Below, in pieces: positions 30,601 through 32,753 of a stretch of DNA of 32,753 nt. The number at the start of each line of letters is the position of its first letter. Position 1 is the first letter of the stretch. Position numbers and translations under genes: made by a program. The DNA lies in assembly GCA_034173665.1 (NCBI GenBank), contig JAXFDG010000192.1, positions 1 to 32,753 of the forward strand, given 5' to 3'. This stretch comes from Arcanobacterium_A sp034173665 (GTDB taxonomy: Bacteria > Actinomycetota > Actinomycetes > Actinomycetales > Actinomycetaceae). A model generated the notes under the pieces. That model was not told the origin of the DNA and did no database searches. It worked only from the letters and a program-made list of their open reading frames with translations.

Positions 30601-32753
30601 GTGAGTAACGAAAACGAAAACGTAAACGATACTGAGATGCAAAACGGCTCAGATAAGAGTTCGCAGGCGAAAGAAGAATCGGCTTTTAATCACGGCAAGA
30701 TTAAAGAAGTTGATCTCCAGCGAGAGATGGAAACTTCATATCTTGACTATGCAATGTCGGTTATTGTGGGTCGAGCTTTGCCAGATGTGCGAGACGGTCT
30801 AAAGCCAGTTCATCGTCGCGTAATTTATGCGATGTGGGATGGCGGATACCGCCCGGATTCCTCATTCTCAAAAGCAGTAAAAATTGTTGGCGATGTGATG
30901 GGTAATTTCCACCCGCACGGTGATGCCGCTATTTACGATACGATGGTTCGTCTCGTGCAACCATGGTCGATGCGCTACCCGCTGGTTTCTGGCCAGGGTA
31001 ATTTCGGTACCGCCGGTGATCTTGGTGCTGCAGCTCCACGATACACAGAAGCGCGAATGGCTCCACTCGCAGTGGAAATGGTTCGAGACATTCATGAAGA
31101 TACGGTCGATTTTGTCCCGAACTTTGATGGCTCAGTAGAAGAACCAACCGTGCTTACTGCACGTTTCCCGAATCTCTTGGTAAACGGTTCTGAAGGCATC
31201 GCCGTCGGTATGGCAACTCGTATTCCGCCACACAACCTGCGGGAAGTTGCTTCTGGTGTGCAGTGGTATTTGGAAAATCCAGAAGCCACCCGCGATGAGT
31301 TGCTCGCACAGTTAATGCTGCGAGTAAAGGGACCAGATTTCCCAACCGGAGCAACAATTCTTGGAACCAAGGGAATTGAAGAACTTTACCGCACAGGACA
31401 CGGCTCGATTACGCAGCGTGCAGTAGTTGAAGTTGACGAGATTAATGGCCGTCAATGTTTGGTGGTAACTGATCTTCCTTACCAGGTAAATCCAGATCGC
31501 TTACTTGACAAAATGGTTGAAGGCATTAAGGAAGGTCGCCTTCCAGGAATTGCTGATATTCGTGATGAGTCCTCCGGCCGTGCGGGTCAGCGTATCGTGA
31601 TTGTTTTGAAGCGTGACGCCGTGGCGAAGGTTGTTTTGAACAATCTCTATAAGCACACGCAGCTACAAAATAATTTCCCAGGAAATATGCTTGCGCTTGT
31701 AGACGGCGTACCACGAACCTTGTCGCTGGACGGCTTTATTTACTACTGGGTAAAGCATCAGATTGACGTAATTTATCGACGCACTGCTTACCGTTTGAAG
31801 AAGACGGAAGAGCGTTTGATGATTTTGGAAGGCCTAGCAAAGGCTCTTGATTATCTTGATGAAGTGATTGCCTTAATTCGGCGCTCGCAAACCCCGGATG
31901 AAGCCCGGGTTGGCTTGATTGAGCTTTTGGATATTAATGAAATCCAGGCTGATCATATTTTGGCAATGCAGTTGCGTCGTCTGGCAGCTTTGGAACGGCA
32001 AAAGATTCTCAACGAGAAGGCTGAAAAGGAAGCTCTCTGCGAAGAATATCGCGATATTTTGGCAAAGCCTGAACGTCAGCGCAAGATTGTATCCACAGAA
32101 TTGCAAGAAATCGTTGATAAATTTGGCGATGAACGACGCACCACAATTTTGCCATTTGATGGCGAAATGAGCGTGGAGGATTTGATTCCAGAAGACGACG
32201 TCGTGGTAACGATTACTCGTTCTGGCTTCATTAAGCGGACTAAGGTTTCTGAATACCGTGCACAGCATCGTGGCGGTAAGGGAATTAAGGGAACAACGCT
32301 TCGTGGAGACGACGTCGTAGAACATTTCCGGGTCGCTTCCACTCATGACTGGCACTTGTTCTTTACGAACATGGGTCGAGTTTATCGAATCAAGGGTTAT
32401 GAGATTCCAGAAGGTTCGCGTGAATCAAAGGGGCAGCATATTGCGAACTTACTGGCTTTCCAGCCAGAAGAGCGAATTGCTTCCGCAATCTCAATCCGTG
32501 ATTACGATCAAGCAGAATTCTTAGTACTTGCTACAGAAGACGGCTTAGTGAAGAAGACTCGTTTGCGTGACTACGATTCGGCACGCGCTGGCGGTTTGAT
32601 TGCAATTAAGCTCCGCGAACATGAAGACGGAACTACTGATCAGGTTGTTTCGGCACGTCTGGCAAATGAGGGTGATGACCTCTTCCTTGTCTCCCGCAAG
32701 GGACAGTCGTTACGCTTCACCGCAACGAATGACACTTTACGTCCAATGGGCCG
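30601..32753 (+). CDS. gyrA: DNA gyrase subunit A, cut by the window end
   Basis: Cleavage/rejoining subunit of gyrase. The frame starts at GTG 30601 (AAGGG just upstream, eight bases after gyrB) and is open to the last base, giving 717 residues; the family is usually 800-870. About 35 polar residues precede the core VDLQREMETSYLDYAMSVIV. The catalytic Tyr148 lies in PRYTEARM. The quinolone region reads HPHGDAAIYDTMVRL, with Ala109 at the E. coli Ser83 position and Asp113 at the Asp87 position. The GyrA-box QHRGGKG is at about 555-561, so it is gyrase and not topoisomerase IV. Confidence 0.97.
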   Translation, partial: MSNENENVNDTEMQNGSDKSSQAKEESAFNHGKIKEVDLQREMETSYLDYAMSVIVGRALPDVRDGLKPVHRRVIYAMWDGGYRPDSSFSKAVKIVGDVMGNFHPHGDAAIYDTMVRLVQPWSMRYPLVSGQGNFGTAGDLGAAAPRYTEARMAPLAVEMVRDIHEDTVDFVPNFDGSVEEPTVLTARFPNLLVNGSEGIAVGMATRIPPHNLREVASGVQWYLENPEATRDELLAQLMLRVKGPDFPTGATILGTKGIEELYRTGHGSITQRAVVEVDEINGRQCLVVTDLPYQVNPDRLLDKMVEGIKEGRLPGIADIRDESSGRAGQRIVIVLKRDAVAKVVLNNLYKHTQLQNNFPGNMLALVDGVPRTLSLDGFIYYWVKHQIDVIYRRTAYRLKKTEERLMILEGLAKALDYLDEVIALIRRSQTPDEARVGLIELLDINEIQADHILAMQLRRLAALERQKILNEKAEKEALCEEYRDILAKPERQRKIVSTELQEIVDKFGDERRTTILPFDGEMSVEDLIPEDDVVVTITRSGFIKRTKVSEYRAQHRGGKGIKGTTLRGDDVVEHFRVASTHDWHLFFTNMGRVYRIKGYEIPEGSRESKGQHIANLLAFQPEERIASAISIRDYDQAEFLVLATEDGLVKKTRLRDYDSARAGGLIAIKLREHEDGTTDQVVSARLANEGDDLFLVSRKGQSLRFTATNDTLRPMG

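Overview
The window is the replication-origin region of a low-GC actinobacterium. The evidence is gene order: CCA-adding enzyme, NUDIX, DUF6049 protein, MviN-type pseudokinase, trxB, parB, parA, rsmG, jag, yidC, yidD, rnpA, rpmH, dnaA, dnaN, recF, DUF721, gyrB, gyrA. The DUF6049/pseudokinase neighbours and DUF721 between recF and gyrB point to Actinobacteria. The base composition is clearly AT-rich by eye. An Actinomycetaceae- or Bifidobacteriaceae-like host is my best guess, but the species cannot be named from this sequence alone.

Layout. Positions 3-728 hold the 3' end of a MATE efflux gene, followed by a KstD-like flavoprotein (784-2529). A convergent terminator pair separates these from a minus-strand operon for rpsF-ssb-rpsR-rplI (4256 down to 2645), which is preceded by an S6:S18-type RNA leader. 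Further minus-strand genes follow: a class A penicillin-binding protein with a Thr-Pro tail, an AI-2E/PerM-family membrane protein, an MFS transporter and the CCA-adding enzyme. From a short divergent region at 11050-11115 a plus-strand block starts: NUDIX, DUF6049, pseudokinase and trxB. A strong bidirectional terminator (16994-17032) separates trxB from the long minus-strand run parB, parA, rsmG, jag, yidC, yidD, rnpA, rpmH. The origin follows in two AT-rich gaps around dnaA (22913-23339 and 25023-25326). The plus-strand run dnaA, dnaN, recF, DUF721, gyrB, gyrA continues to the right edge, where gyrA is cut.

How the parts work together. DnaA boxes flank dnaA. The dnaA-dnaN gap carries two adjacent boxes followed by a run of CTA/TTA trinucleotides, the layout of a bacterial basal unwinding element. 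Three parS sites lie in and between parA and parB for origin segregation. rnpA, yidD, yidC and jag form the usual tRNA-processing and membrane-insertion cluster. The PBP, DUF6049 protein and pseudokinase relate to cell-wall synthesis.

Most notable points. (1) The lipid II flippase MurJ, normally next to or fused with the pseudokinase, is absent, so the regulatory half stands alone. (2) trxA and cwlM are absent between trxB and parB. (3) The rpsF leader can fold so that it hides its own ribosome-binding site. (4) One parS is embedded in a perfect 34-bp palindrome. (5) GyrA has Ala at the quinolone-determining Ser83 position. (6) The word ACGACGT/ACGTCGT recurs across genes and reading frames. 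I saw no mobile element, CRISPR array, tRNA or rRNA. I did not find a clear defence system or other wholly new system.
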